From Microbispora hainanensis (lineage in GTDB: Bacteria > Actinomycetota > Actinomycetes > Streptosporangiales > Streptosporangiaceae), in contig NZ_VIRM01000006.1 in NCBI RefSeq assembly GCF_006874475.1, positions 62,001 to 126,000 of the forward strand: a stretch of 64,000 nt of DNA, written 5' to 3'. Positions 1-6,916 of the stretch are shown here, one piece after another. Each line of letters opens with the position of its first letter. The stretch's first letter is position 1. The position numbers were made by a program, and so were the translations under genes. Below the pieces are notes generated by a model. It was not told where the DNA came from. It did no database searches and worked only from the letters and a program-made list of their open reading frames with translations.

Positions 1-303
<303 letters not shown>

Positions 304-337
304 CCCGGCCGGTCGAAAAGCGGGAGAGAATGGCGGA

Positions 338-982
338 ATGACGACAGGGGGAGCGCTGCGCCGACGGCCCGCACAACGTCGCAGTCAGGAGCGGGTCGAG
401 CGCATGCTGGACGAATGCGCCCTGCTGCTCGACGAGGTGGGGTACGCCGCCCTGACCACCAAGGAGGTCGCCCGCCGGGCCGAGGTGCCGATCGGGACCT
501 TCTACCAGTTCTTCACCGACAAGCAGAGCCTGGTCCGCGCGCTCGCGCTGCGGAACCTGGAGGCCTACCTCGACCGGATCGCCTCCCGGCTGGCCGCCGC
601 GCCGCTGTCCGACTGGACCGACGCCGTGGACCTGGTCGTCGACGAGTTCGTCCGCATGAAACGGACCACGCCGGGCTTCGGGGTGGTGGACTTCGGCGAG
701 GTGCTCGCCGCTCCCGGCGGCCCCGCCCTGCCCGGCACCCAGCGGATGCTCGACGAGGCGCTGGAGAACAACGTGATCGTCGCCGACCGGCTGCGCTCCC
801 TCATCGTCGACCGGCTCGGCGTGGCGCCGGGCGACGGCCTGTCGCGCGCCTTCGTCGTCGCCGTGGAGGCCGCCGACGCCGTGCTCAAACTGGCCTTCCG
901 CGTCCACCCCGACGGCGACCCCGACCTCATCGCCGAATGCAAACGCCTCGTCCGCCGCTACCTCTCCGACCACCTGGCCTGA
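338..982 (+). CDS. TetR/AcrR family transcriptional regulator
   Basis: A 214-residue TetR-type repressor. The N-terminal helices (about 17-60) contain the helix-turn-helix, roughly residues 40-59, ending in the diagnostic PIGTFYQFFTDKQSL. The remainder is the variable ligand-binding and dimerisation domain. The ATG at 338 is chosen because the longer frame back to 239 would run through the divergent promoter and operator. A GGGAGA element sits about 10 bp upstream. Being head-to-head with the GH1 beta-glucosidase, it probably represses that gene and itself and is released by a small inducer. The ligand cannot be read from the sequence. Confidence 0.88.
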   Translation: MTTGGALRRRPAQRRSQERVERMLDECALLLDEVGYAALTTKEVARRAEVPIGTFYQFFTDKQSLVRALALRNLEAYLDRIASRLAAAPLSDWTDAVDLVVDEFVRMKRTTPGFGVVDFGEVLAAPGGPALPGTQRMLDEALENNVIVADRLRSLIVDRLGVAPGDGLSRAFVVAVEAADAVLKLAFRVHPDGDPDLIAECKRLVRRYLSDHLA

Positions 983-1028
983 ATGAACCCCATGGTGACT
1001 GGCGGAAGGGATTGAGTCCGGAGCCGGA

Positions 1029-1448
1029 GTGGCAGGGCTATACACGAATGCTGGTCTGTACGCGATCGGACTCGTGCTCGCCCCGCCTGCTCTGAGCGAA
1101 GAAGCCCGCCGGCGGTTGTGCTCTGTGATCCCAACAGCACGGATGCACTGGTCCCAGGAGGACGACCGGACCCGCATCGCGATGATCCGCGAGGTCCGGT
1201 CTTTACCCGTCGAGGCGAGGGTGTACCGCTGTCGCTTTGATCGACCCAAGCGTAAGGAGGCGGCACGTGCCAGGGCTCTCGCCTGGCTGGTGCAGGAACT
1301 GCCGTATCAGGTTCGCTCTGTCGTGCTTGCCGAGCGCGAGGCGAACCAGGAGCCAAGGCCAGGTCTCACTGCAGCGGGATCAAGGACGTGCTCTGGGTCG
1401 CGGTCGCCGGAGATCCTCCCGCGGCGTCAGGACATAGGTGAGCGTTGA
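1029..1448 (+). pseudogene. Conserved hypothetical actinobacterial protein, probably frameshifted
   Basis: A GTG-started frame of 139 residues. Residues 1-105 look like genuine protein (GLYAIGLVLAPPALSEEARR, then MHWSQEDDRTRIAMIREVRS and a Lys/Arg-rich RFDRPKRKEAARARALAWLV). After AEREANQ, near 1350, the frame turns into Arg/Ser-rich text typical of out-of-frame GC-rich DNA, while another frame continues with DVLWVAVAGDPP before a stop. I read this as a frameshifted copy of a small protein of unknown function. The early part has a DUF3800-like feel (HW..E.DDR), but this is a weak impression. No operon partner is evident. Confidence 0.4.
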
Positions 1449-1491
1449 GGATAGCTGTGACGGCAGGGAACGGGCATGACTCCTGAGCGGG

Positions 1492-1806
1492 TCAGTTTTG
1501 CGATGCCGGTGCGGCGCTCAGTGGCGCTGCCAGGGCCGGATGAACCCGCCCCGGCTCGATTGTCGTGATCGTGTGGGTCGCGACGCCGTTCACGACGAAA
1601 GGGTCCTCGGCGCTGATCCGCTCGATGGTCTCGCGGTCCACGCCGTACGCGACGATGGCCCCGCCCTGGGAGGACGGCACGGTCTGCCCCGAGACGAGGA
1701 AGACGCCGTCCGCGTGGTGCCGTTCGAGATATTCGACGTGATCGCGAACGAAGGGAGCGGCGTCTTCCTCGGAGCCGGTGTAGGAGACGATCAGCACGTG
1801 CAGCAT
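1492..1806 (-). CDS. YciI family protein
   Basis: A 104-residue single-domain protein of the YciI-like (ferredoxin-like fold) family. Visible features are an N-terminal strand MLHVLIVSYTG, an internal HVEYLERHHADGVFLVSG and the characteristic DPFVVNGVATHTITTIEPGR near the C-terminus. Family members are small cytoplasmic proteins of poorly known role, some dehalogenase-related. ATG at 1806 is preferred because it opens directly on the first strand; an overlapping TTG at 1818 is the alternative. It lies immediately downstream of wrbA on the same strand, close to or overlapping the wrbA stop, so co-transcription and translational coupling are expected. Confidence 0.8.
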   Translation of the reverse strand: MLHVLIVSYTGSEEDAAPFVRDHVEYLERHHADGVFLVSGQTVPSSQGGAIVAYGVDRETIERISAEDPFVVNGVATHTITTIEPGRVHPALAAPLSAAPASQN

Positions 1807-1814
1807 GCCGTCAT

Positions 1815-2423
1815 TCAAGCAGCCCGGCCGGCCAGGAGGCTGGCGGTGATGGTCGCCAGGCGCTCGCCCTGGTAGCGGGCGGCCGCGAGGGTCTCCTCCG
1901 AGGGAGCGCCCGCGCCGCCCCGGTGAGCGGTGCCGTACGGGTTGCCGCCCGCGGGGTACACCACCGGGTCGGTGTAACCGGGCGACACGATGATCGAACC
2001 CCAGTGGTGGAAGGTGTTGTAGAGGGCGAGGATCGTCGACTCGTTGCCGCCGTTGGCGTTGTGAGCGCTGGCGAAACCCGTGGCGGGCTTGTTGGCCATG
2101 ACGCCCTGCTGCCAGATGGGGCCGGTGGTGTCGATGAACTGCTTGAGCTGCGAGGCGATGTTGCCATAACGGGTCGGCGAGCCGAAGGCGTAGGCGTCCG
2201 CCCAGACCAGATCGTCCAGCGTGGCGACCTCCACGTGCTTGGTGGCCTCGACGTGTTCGCGCCAGGCCGGGTTGGCGTCGATGGCGGGGTCGGGGGCCAG
2301 CTCGGGGACTCGGCGCAACCGGACCTCGGCGCCGGCCTTCTCCGCGCCCTCGGCGATCGCCGTGGCGAGCTGGTGGACGTTGCCGGTGGCCGAGTAGTAG
2401 ATGACGGCGATCTTGGCACTCAT
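1815..2423 (-). CDS. wrbA: NAD(P)H:quinone oxidoreductase, type IV (WrbA)
   Basis: A 202-residue flavodoxin-like FMN protein that reduces quinones by two electrons and so avoids semiquinone radicals. The N-terminal phosphate loop is YYSATGNVHQLA (about residues 9-20). The central SPTRYGNIASQLKQFIDTTG and the later HHWGSIIVSPGYTD are WrbA hallmarks, and the length is normal. The ATG at 2423 faces a divergent TetR gene across a 120-bp spacer carrying two near-identical palindromes. This suggests induction by an electrophile or quinone sensed by that TetR. The YciI gene follows directly. Confidence 0.95.
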   Translation of the reverse strand: MSAKIAVIYYSATGNVHQLATAIAEGAEKAGAEVRLRRVPELAPDPAIDANPAWREHVEATKHVEVATLDDLVWADAYAFGSPTRYGNIASQLKQFIDTTGPIWQQGVMANKPATGFASAHNANGGNESTILALYNTFHHWGSIIVSPGYTDPVVYPAGGNPYGTAHRGGAGAPSEETLAAARYQGERLATITASLLAGRAA

Positions 2424-2450
2424 GGTGACGTCTCCTCCGAAGCGACGATC

Positions 2451-2470
2451 AACCGGATAGCTATCCGGTT
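2451..2470. promoter_or_regulatory. Perfect 20-bp palindrome, TetR operator O1 (wrbA/tetR)
   Basis: AACCGGATAGCTATCCGGTT is a perfect palindrome 28 bp upstream of the wrbA ATG. With O2 at 2482-2501 it forms a pair whose centres are 31 bp apart (three helical turns). It is assigned to the adjacent TetR by position and symmetry. Confidence 0.78.
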
Positions 2471-2481
2471 CGAAGGCAGTA

Positions 2482-2501
2482 AATCGGATAACAATCCGGT
2501 T
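2482..2501. promoter_or_regulatory. Imperfect second operator O2 (wrbA/tetR)
   Basis: AATCGGATAACAATCCGGTT is the same 20-mer as O1 with three differences, lying 42 bp upstream of the tetR ATG at 2544. It likely allows repression in both directions. Confidence 0.7.
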
Positions 2502-2543
2502 CGCAACCCGGGGATTGGATCTCCCGTCCGGTAGCCTCGGGAC

Positions 2544-3179
2544 ATGCCCCGCACCGAGCTTCCCGTCACCGGACAGGCCCCGCCGGAGCGCGCGGACGCC
2601 GCCCGGAACCGGCGGAAGATCCTCGACGCGACCGCTCGCCTGATCGCGGAGCAGGGCCCGGCGGCCGTCACCATGAACGCCGTGGCGCACGCCGCGGGCA
2701 TGGGCGTCGGCACCGTCTATCGCCGGTTCGGTGACGTGAGCCGCCTCCTGTTCGCGGTGCTCGACGACGGCGAGCAGCGCTTCCAGCAGGCGTTCATGAC
2801 CGGTCCGCCGCCCCTCGGCCCCGGCGCCCCGCCCGCCGAGCGGCTGCGCGCGTTCCTCCACACGGTCGCCGACCGGGTCATCGAGCAGGGCGAGATCATG
2901 GCGGCGGCGGAGAGCGCCTCACCAGGGGCCCGCTATGAGAGCGGCGCCTATCGCACCATGCACACGCACGTGTCCATGCTGCTGCGCGAGATGAAACCCG
3001 AAGCGGACCCCGCGATCCTGGCCCATCTGCTGCTCGCGCCGTTCGTGCCGAGCCTGTTCGCGCACCTCACCGCGGAACGCGGAGTGACGAAGGAACAGAT
3101 CAAGGCCGGCATCGACAGCCTGCTCGGACTGGCTCCCCCGGGGACGGCCGCCCGCGCTGTCGAGACGACCGGGGCGTGA
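2544..3179 (+). CDS. TetR/AcrR family transcriptional regulator
   Basis: A 211-residue TetR repressor. Residues about 20-67 form the DNA-binding head (RRKILDATARLIAEQGP, then AAGMGVGTVYRRFGDVSRLL). The C-terminal half resembles the SbtR-like dimerisation domain seen in many actinobacterial regulators of oxidoreductases. It is divergent from wrbA with two 20-bp operators between them, so wrbA and YciI are the probable targets. Its last 80 bp overlap, on the opposite strand, the 3' end of the ABC permease gene. Its ligand is unknown. Confidence 0.9.
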   Translation: MPRTELPVTGQAPPERADAARNRRKILDATARLIAEQGPAAVTMNAVAHAAGMGVGTVYRRFGDVSRLLFAVLDDGEQRFQQAFMTGPPPLGPGAPPAERLRAFLHTVADRVIEQGEIMAAAESASPGARYESGAYRTMHTHVSMLLREMKPEADPAILAHLLLAPFVPSLFAHLTAERGVTKEQIKAGIDSLLGLAPPGTAARAVETTGA

Positions 3180-4902
3180 CGAACCACAGGCCGGTGCCGT
3201 ACATGGCCAGCCCGAGCACGACGAAGGCGGCGGCTACCGGATAGCGCAGCCCGGGCGGCATGTACGTCGCCAGGAACCACGAGTGGCGGACCGTGTCGTT
3301 GGCCACGAAGACGGCGGCGATGATGCCCTGGGGGACCAGCGGGATGGCGCCGAAGCCGAAGCACAACCCGGCGATCGTCTTCTGCGTCGTGGACAGATGC
3401 TCGAAGCGGGACGCCATCGTCGTCTGCGGCTTGCGGCCGGTGCGCATCACGTTCAGCAGTTCCGGGCCCTGCGAACGGAGACGCCCCTCGGCGAGCAGGC
3501 CGAATCCCCAGTAGCACAGCGCGCCGGTCACGACCCCGGCGGCCACGCCGGCCCAGCCGAACCGGAGCGCCACCAGGCCTGCGGGCACGCCCGTCAGGAG
3601 CACGAGCGCCAGCATCAGATAGGCCAGCCCGGTCAGGCCGCCGTCGTCCTCACTGGTGCGCAGCGGGTTGCCCGCGCGGCGATGGGGATCGGTGCCGGGC
3701 ACCAGCCCGTACACCGAGACCAGCGGCACCAGCCCGGCCGCGCCGCCCAGCAGGGCGGGCAGCAGCGCCAGGATCAGGGGCCACGGCCCGCCGGTGACAG
3801 CGGTGAACGCCACGGTCAGCACGACCGCCACCGGCGCGTGTGCCGACAGCCAGGCCAGCTGCCTGCCGCGCACGTCGCTCGCGTTCGGTGTCATCAGCGT
3901 CAGCCACAGCGCGGTGCCGTCGGTGCCGTACAGGTTGGAGGTCATGGCCGCGGCCATCACGATGAAGATCAGACCCGCGTACGGCAGCATGCCGTCCCAC
4001 CCGAGGATCAGCGGGCTGGCGGCGAAGCAGACGCCGTACGACAACGCGAAGGTCAGCTGGTGGTTGCGCACCAGATCGCGCGACCAGGTGCGCAGCTCCT
4101 TTGCGACGATCGCGCCGTTGGCGGTCGCCGGCCGCATCGGCCGCCTGCCCCTCGTGGAGAGCCGCGCGGCGCCCGTACGCAGGCCGAGCAGGGCGGCCCA
4201 CGCGCCCAGGAGCAGCAGCACCAGGAAGGCCAGCGCCGCGAGCGCCCACCACTGGCCCCGTACGGCCAGCAGGCCCCAGCCGGAGGGCAGATACCAGACC
4301 GCGGCGGGCACGCCGGTCTGGCCGAAGACCACGAAGAAGACCCAGACCTGGCCGAGCGCCGCCAAGATCGCGCCGTTGAGCACGCCCGAGGCGATCGCAC
4401 CCGGCCGGGTGCGCAGCGCCAGCCCGACCAGCGCTACGGAAACCTTCGACAGCAGCACGAAAACCGCCAGCTGCAGCACCATCGCCGGCGCCGCCACCAG
4501 GGTGTTGACGACGCCGAGCCGGACCCCCGCGACCAGCAGCCCGAGCAGGGCGGTCAGGCTCACCAGCGGCGCCACGCCGACGAAGGCCGAGACCAGCAGC
4601 CCGGCCGCCATCCGGCGTGGTGACAGGCCCAGCAGCGAGAAGTACTCCGGACGCAGCGTCTCGTCGCCGCCGCCCATGAAGATCGGGCCGAGGATCCAGC
4701 CCAGCAGCCAGACCGCGTACCCGGCCGCCAGCGGGTCCGGGCCGATGAAGGCCAGATAGATCGTGCCCGCCGCGAGCAGCGCGCCGAGCGCCGCGCCCGT
4801 GCCCGCGGTCTGCGCCCGCGTGCCGTGAAAGGCGTGGCGCAGCATTGCGACCTTCATCCGGGCCATGGTGAGCATGGTGACCGTGGTCAGCGCGACAGCC
4901 AC
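3100..4902 (-). CDS. ABC-2 type transporter permease
   Basis: A 600-residue integral membrane protein with about 12 hydrophobic segments (for example around residues 35-75, 105-160 and 275-330). It has no ATPase motifs. It is encoded directly after an ATP-binding subunit, with which it overlaps by 16 bp (4887-4902). The pair would form an efflux transporter; the substrate is not readable. The GTG start at 4902 lies inside the ATPase gene. The final ~26 codons are hydrophilic, Arg/Pro-rich and lie antisense to the end of the neighbouring tetR (80-bp convergent overlap), so the natural stop may originally have been nearer 3180. Confidence 0.85.
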   Translation of the reverse strand: MAVALTTVTMLTMARMKVAMLRHAFHGTRAQTAGTGAALGALLAAGTIYLAFIGPDPLAAGYAVWLLGWILGPIFMGGGDETLRPEYFSLLGLSPRRMAAGLLVSAFVGVAPLVSLTALLGLLVAGVRLGVVNTLVAAPAMVLQLAVFVLLSKVSVALVGLALRTRPGAIASGVLNGAILAALGQVWVFFVVFGQTGVPAAVWYLPSGWGLLAVRGQWWALAALAFLVLLLLGAWAALLGLRTGAARLSTRGRRPMRPATANGAIVAKELRTWSRDLVRNHQLTFALSYGVCFAASPLILGWDGMLPYAGLIFIVMAAAMTSNLYGTDGTALWLTLMTPNASDVRGRQLAWLSAHAPVAVVLTVAFTAVTGGPWPLILALLPALLGGAAGLVPLVSVYGLVPGTDPHRRAGNPLRTSEDDGGLTGLAYLMLALVLLTGVPAGLVALRFGWAGVAAGVVTGALCYWGFGLLAEGRLRSQGPELLNVMRTGRKPQTTMASRFEHLSTTQKTIAGLCFGFGAIPLVPQGIIAAVFVANDTVRHSWFLATYMPPGLRYPVAAAFVVLGLAMYGTGLWFVTPRSSRQRGRPSPGEPVRAGCRCRP

Positions 4903-5642
4903 GACAGCTCCTTGACGCCGTTGTCCTGCTCGCCGACGAGCGCGACGAAGGTCTCCTCAAGGGAGCTCGCGCCGCGCACCTCGTCGAGCGTGCCGGCGGC
5001 GGCCACCGTCCCCTTGTCGATCACCGCGACGCGGTCGCACAACTGCTCGACCAGAGCCATGACGTGGCTGGACAGCACGATCGAGCCGCCGCCCGCGACG
5101 AAGCCGCGCAGGATCGTCTTGATCGTGGCGGCCGACACCGGGTCGACCGCTTCGAACGGCTCGTCCAGCACCAGCAGCCGCGGCGCGTGCAGCAGCGCGG
5201 TGGCCAGCCCGATCTTCTTTCGCATGCCGGTCGAATATTCGACGACGAGCGTCTTCTCCGCGCTGTCCAGCTCCAGCACGGCCAGCAGTTCCCCGGCCCG
5301 TCGCGCCACCACGTCCTTGTCCAGGCCCCGCAGCAGGCCCAGATAGGTGAGCACCTCGCGCCCCGTCAGCCGTTCGGGCATGGCCAGCCCGTCGGGCAGC
5401 ACCCCGACCATGGCCTTGGCCCGCCCTGGGGCGGACCAGACGTCCTCGCCGAAGATCCTGGCGCTGCCGCCGTCGGGTCGCAGCATGCCGACGGCCATGG
5501 ACAGGGTGGTGGTCTTGCCGGCGCCGTTCTGACCGACGAGCCCGAAGAAGGAGCCCTGGGGGACGCTGAGATCGATGGCGTCGGCGGCGAGTTTGTCGCC
5601 GAAACGTTTGGTCAGCCCGCTGATCTCCAGCGCTGGCGTCAT
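4887..5642 (-). CDS. ABC transporter ATP-binding protein (ABC-2 efflux type)
   Basis: A 251-residue cytoplasmic ATPase of the CcmA/DrrA type. Walker A GQNGAGKTT is at about residues 38-46, a degenerate signature YSTGMRKK at 136-143, Walker B LLVLDEP at 156-162, and the switch His in SSHVM. It powers the permease encoded immediately downstream. The ATG at 5642 overlaps the stop of a short upstream TetR-like frame (ATGA), so translation is probably coupled to that remnant. Export substrate unknown; antibiotic or lipid efflux is typical of the family. Confidence 0.93.
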   Translation of the reverse strand: MTPALEISGLTKRFGDKLAADAIDLSVPQGSFFGLVGQNGAGKTTTLSMAVGMLRPDGGSARIFGEDVWSAPGRAKAMVGVLPDGLAMPERLTGREVLTYLGLLRGLDKDVVARRAGELLAVLELDSAEKTLVVEYSTGMRKKIGLATALLHAPRLLVLDEPFEAVDPVSAATIKTILRGFVAGGGSIVLSSHVMALVEQLCDRVAVIDKGTVAAAGTLDEVRGASSLEETFVALVGEQDNGVKELSWLSR

Positions 5643-5797
5643 GGTGTGCTCCGGGGGGCGAGGGAGAAGGTCGTGGCCGGCTCGGCGATCCGCGCGATCG
5701 ACGGCTGCCGGTAGCCGAGCGTCGCGAGGGCCGTGACGGCGAGGTCGACGATCTGCGCCCTGCGGGCGTTCTCCGTGAACGTCCGCCCCGATGCCAC
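5639..5797 (-). pseudogene. Truncated TetR-type regulator, 52 codons, coupled to the ABC operon
   Basis: From GTG at 5797 the frame encodes FTENARRAQIVDLAVTALAT, then LGYRQPSIARIAE, the first helices of a TetR DNA-binding domain. It breaks off just before the recognition helix (expected A-G-x-S-x-x-T/S-x-x-x-H-F), continues with 12 unrelated residues and stops in an ATGA overlap with the ABC ATPase start. TetR-ABC operons of this layout are common, so the regulator has most likely lost about 75% of its gene by internal deletion. The short frame may survive only as a leader that drives translation of the transporter. Confidence 0.7.
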
Positions 5798-5845
5798 CTT
5801 CAGGACGCTAAACGATCAATCAAGACTCCACAAGATCTAACGGCT

Positions 5846-5897
5846 GAAGGGCGCCCGCGGCGGGGCCGGGTTCGGCTCCCCGCCGCAGGCGCTCTTC
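5846..5897 (-). terminator. Long GC hairpin after the aldo/keto reductase
   Basis: 20-bp arms 5846-5865 and 5878-5897 pair with two mismatches around a 12-nt loop. There is no U-tract, but the hairpin is very stable and lies just downstream of the leftward aldo/keto reductase gene, before the ABC operon promoter. Confidence 0.55.
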
Positions 5898-5900
5898 ACA

Positions 5901-5919
5901 GGCGCCCTTCGCGGGCGCC
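5901..5919 (-). terminator. Second hairpin after the aldo/keto reductase
   Basis: GGCGCCC, loop TTCGC, GGGCGCC. It forms a tandem pair with the hairpin at 5846-5897, reached first by transcription from the aldo/keto reductase. Confidence 0.5.
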
Positions 5920-5959
5920 CTTCGGAGCTGTCCGGGCCAGGCGTATGCGGGGCCCGGCG

Positions 5960-6871
5960 TCAGGCGGGGGCGTCGAGGCGGGCGATCTGCTCGTCGTCGA
6001 GCTTGACGTCGGCGAGCAGCTCCTCAAGCTGGGCGACCGAGCTGACACCGACGATCGGGACGATGTCCTGCGCCCGCAGCCAGGCCAGCACGACCTGGTT
6101 GCGCGTCGCGCCGAGCTCGCCGGCCACCTCGTCCAGCACGGCCAGCCGCCGCGTGGTGCCCGGGTGGTCGTAGTGCTCGGGCAGCGGCTTGCCGGCGTAC
6201 GCGCCCGCGAGCAGCGAGGTGTAGACCCACAGCGTCAGGTCGCCCTCGGAACGCACGTAGTCGAGTAGTTCCTCGGTGACCAGCGTGTGCCCGCCCTCGG
6301 GCAGCCGCACCCCGGGCCGGGGGCGGAGGTAGGAGTGGCGCAGCTGCACCTGGCTGTAGCGCGTGGCGCCACGGGCCGCCGCCAGTGAGCGGGCCCGATC
6401 CAGCCGCCACACCGCGTGGTTGCTCGCGCCCACCTCCTTGGCCTTGCCGGCGAGCACCAGTTCGTCGAAGGCGGCGACCGTCTCCTCAAGCGGCGCGGAC
6501 CTGTCGTCGATGTGCGCCCAGTAAACGTCCACGTGATCGGTGCCGAGCCGCCGCAGGCTGCCGTCGATCGCGGCCCGTACCACGCCGGCGGACAGGCCCT
6601 CGGCGGCGTCGAGCGTACGGGCGCCGGGCACGGACGGGCGGGCGCCGCACTTGGTGCTGATCACCACCTGGTCCCGGTTGCGCCGGGAGGCGAGCCACCG
6701 GCCGATGGTGGTCTCGCTCTCGTCGCCGGTCGCGCCGTCCAGCCAGAACGGGTAGTTGTTGGCCGTGTCGAGGATCGTTCCGCCGCTTTCGACGAAGCGG
6801 TCGAGGATGGCGAACGACGTCGCCTCGTCCACGGTGGTCCCGAAGGGGATCGTCCCCAGAGCGATTCTCAT
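5960..6871 (-). CDS. Aldo/keto reductase
   Basis: A 303-residue NADPH-dependent oxidoreductase of the AKR (beta/alpha)8 family. The catalytic tetrad is visible: Asp35 in GTILDTANNY, Tyr40, Lys74 in STKCG and His120 in DVYWAHIDD. Late motifs LAWLRAQDIVPIVGVSS bind the cofactor phosphate. The ATG at 6871 opens directly on the first strand (MRIALGTIPFG) and is preferred to an upstream start at 6907. It is monocistronic, followed by two hairpins. The substrate is unknown; relatives act on sugars and aldehydes. Confidence 0.92.
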   Translation of the reverse strand: MRIALGTIPFGTTVDEATSFAILDRFVESGGTILDTANNYPFWLDGATGDESETTIGRWLASRRNRDQVVISTKCGARPSVPGARTLDAAEGLSAGVVRAAIDGSLRRLGTDHVDVYWAHIDDRSAPLEETVAAFDELVLAGKAKEVGASNHAVWRLDRARSLAAARGATRYSQVQLRHSYLRPRPGVRLPEGGHTLVTEELLDYVRSEGDLTLWVYTSLLAGAYAGKPLPEHYDHPGTTRRLAVLDEVAGELGATRNQVVLAWLRAQDIVPIVGVSSVAQLEELLADVKLDDEQIARLDAPA

Positions 6872-6916
6872 GCCGACCACCTTGCCGCCTGGAGCGCACT
6901 CCAGCACAAGCGGCTT

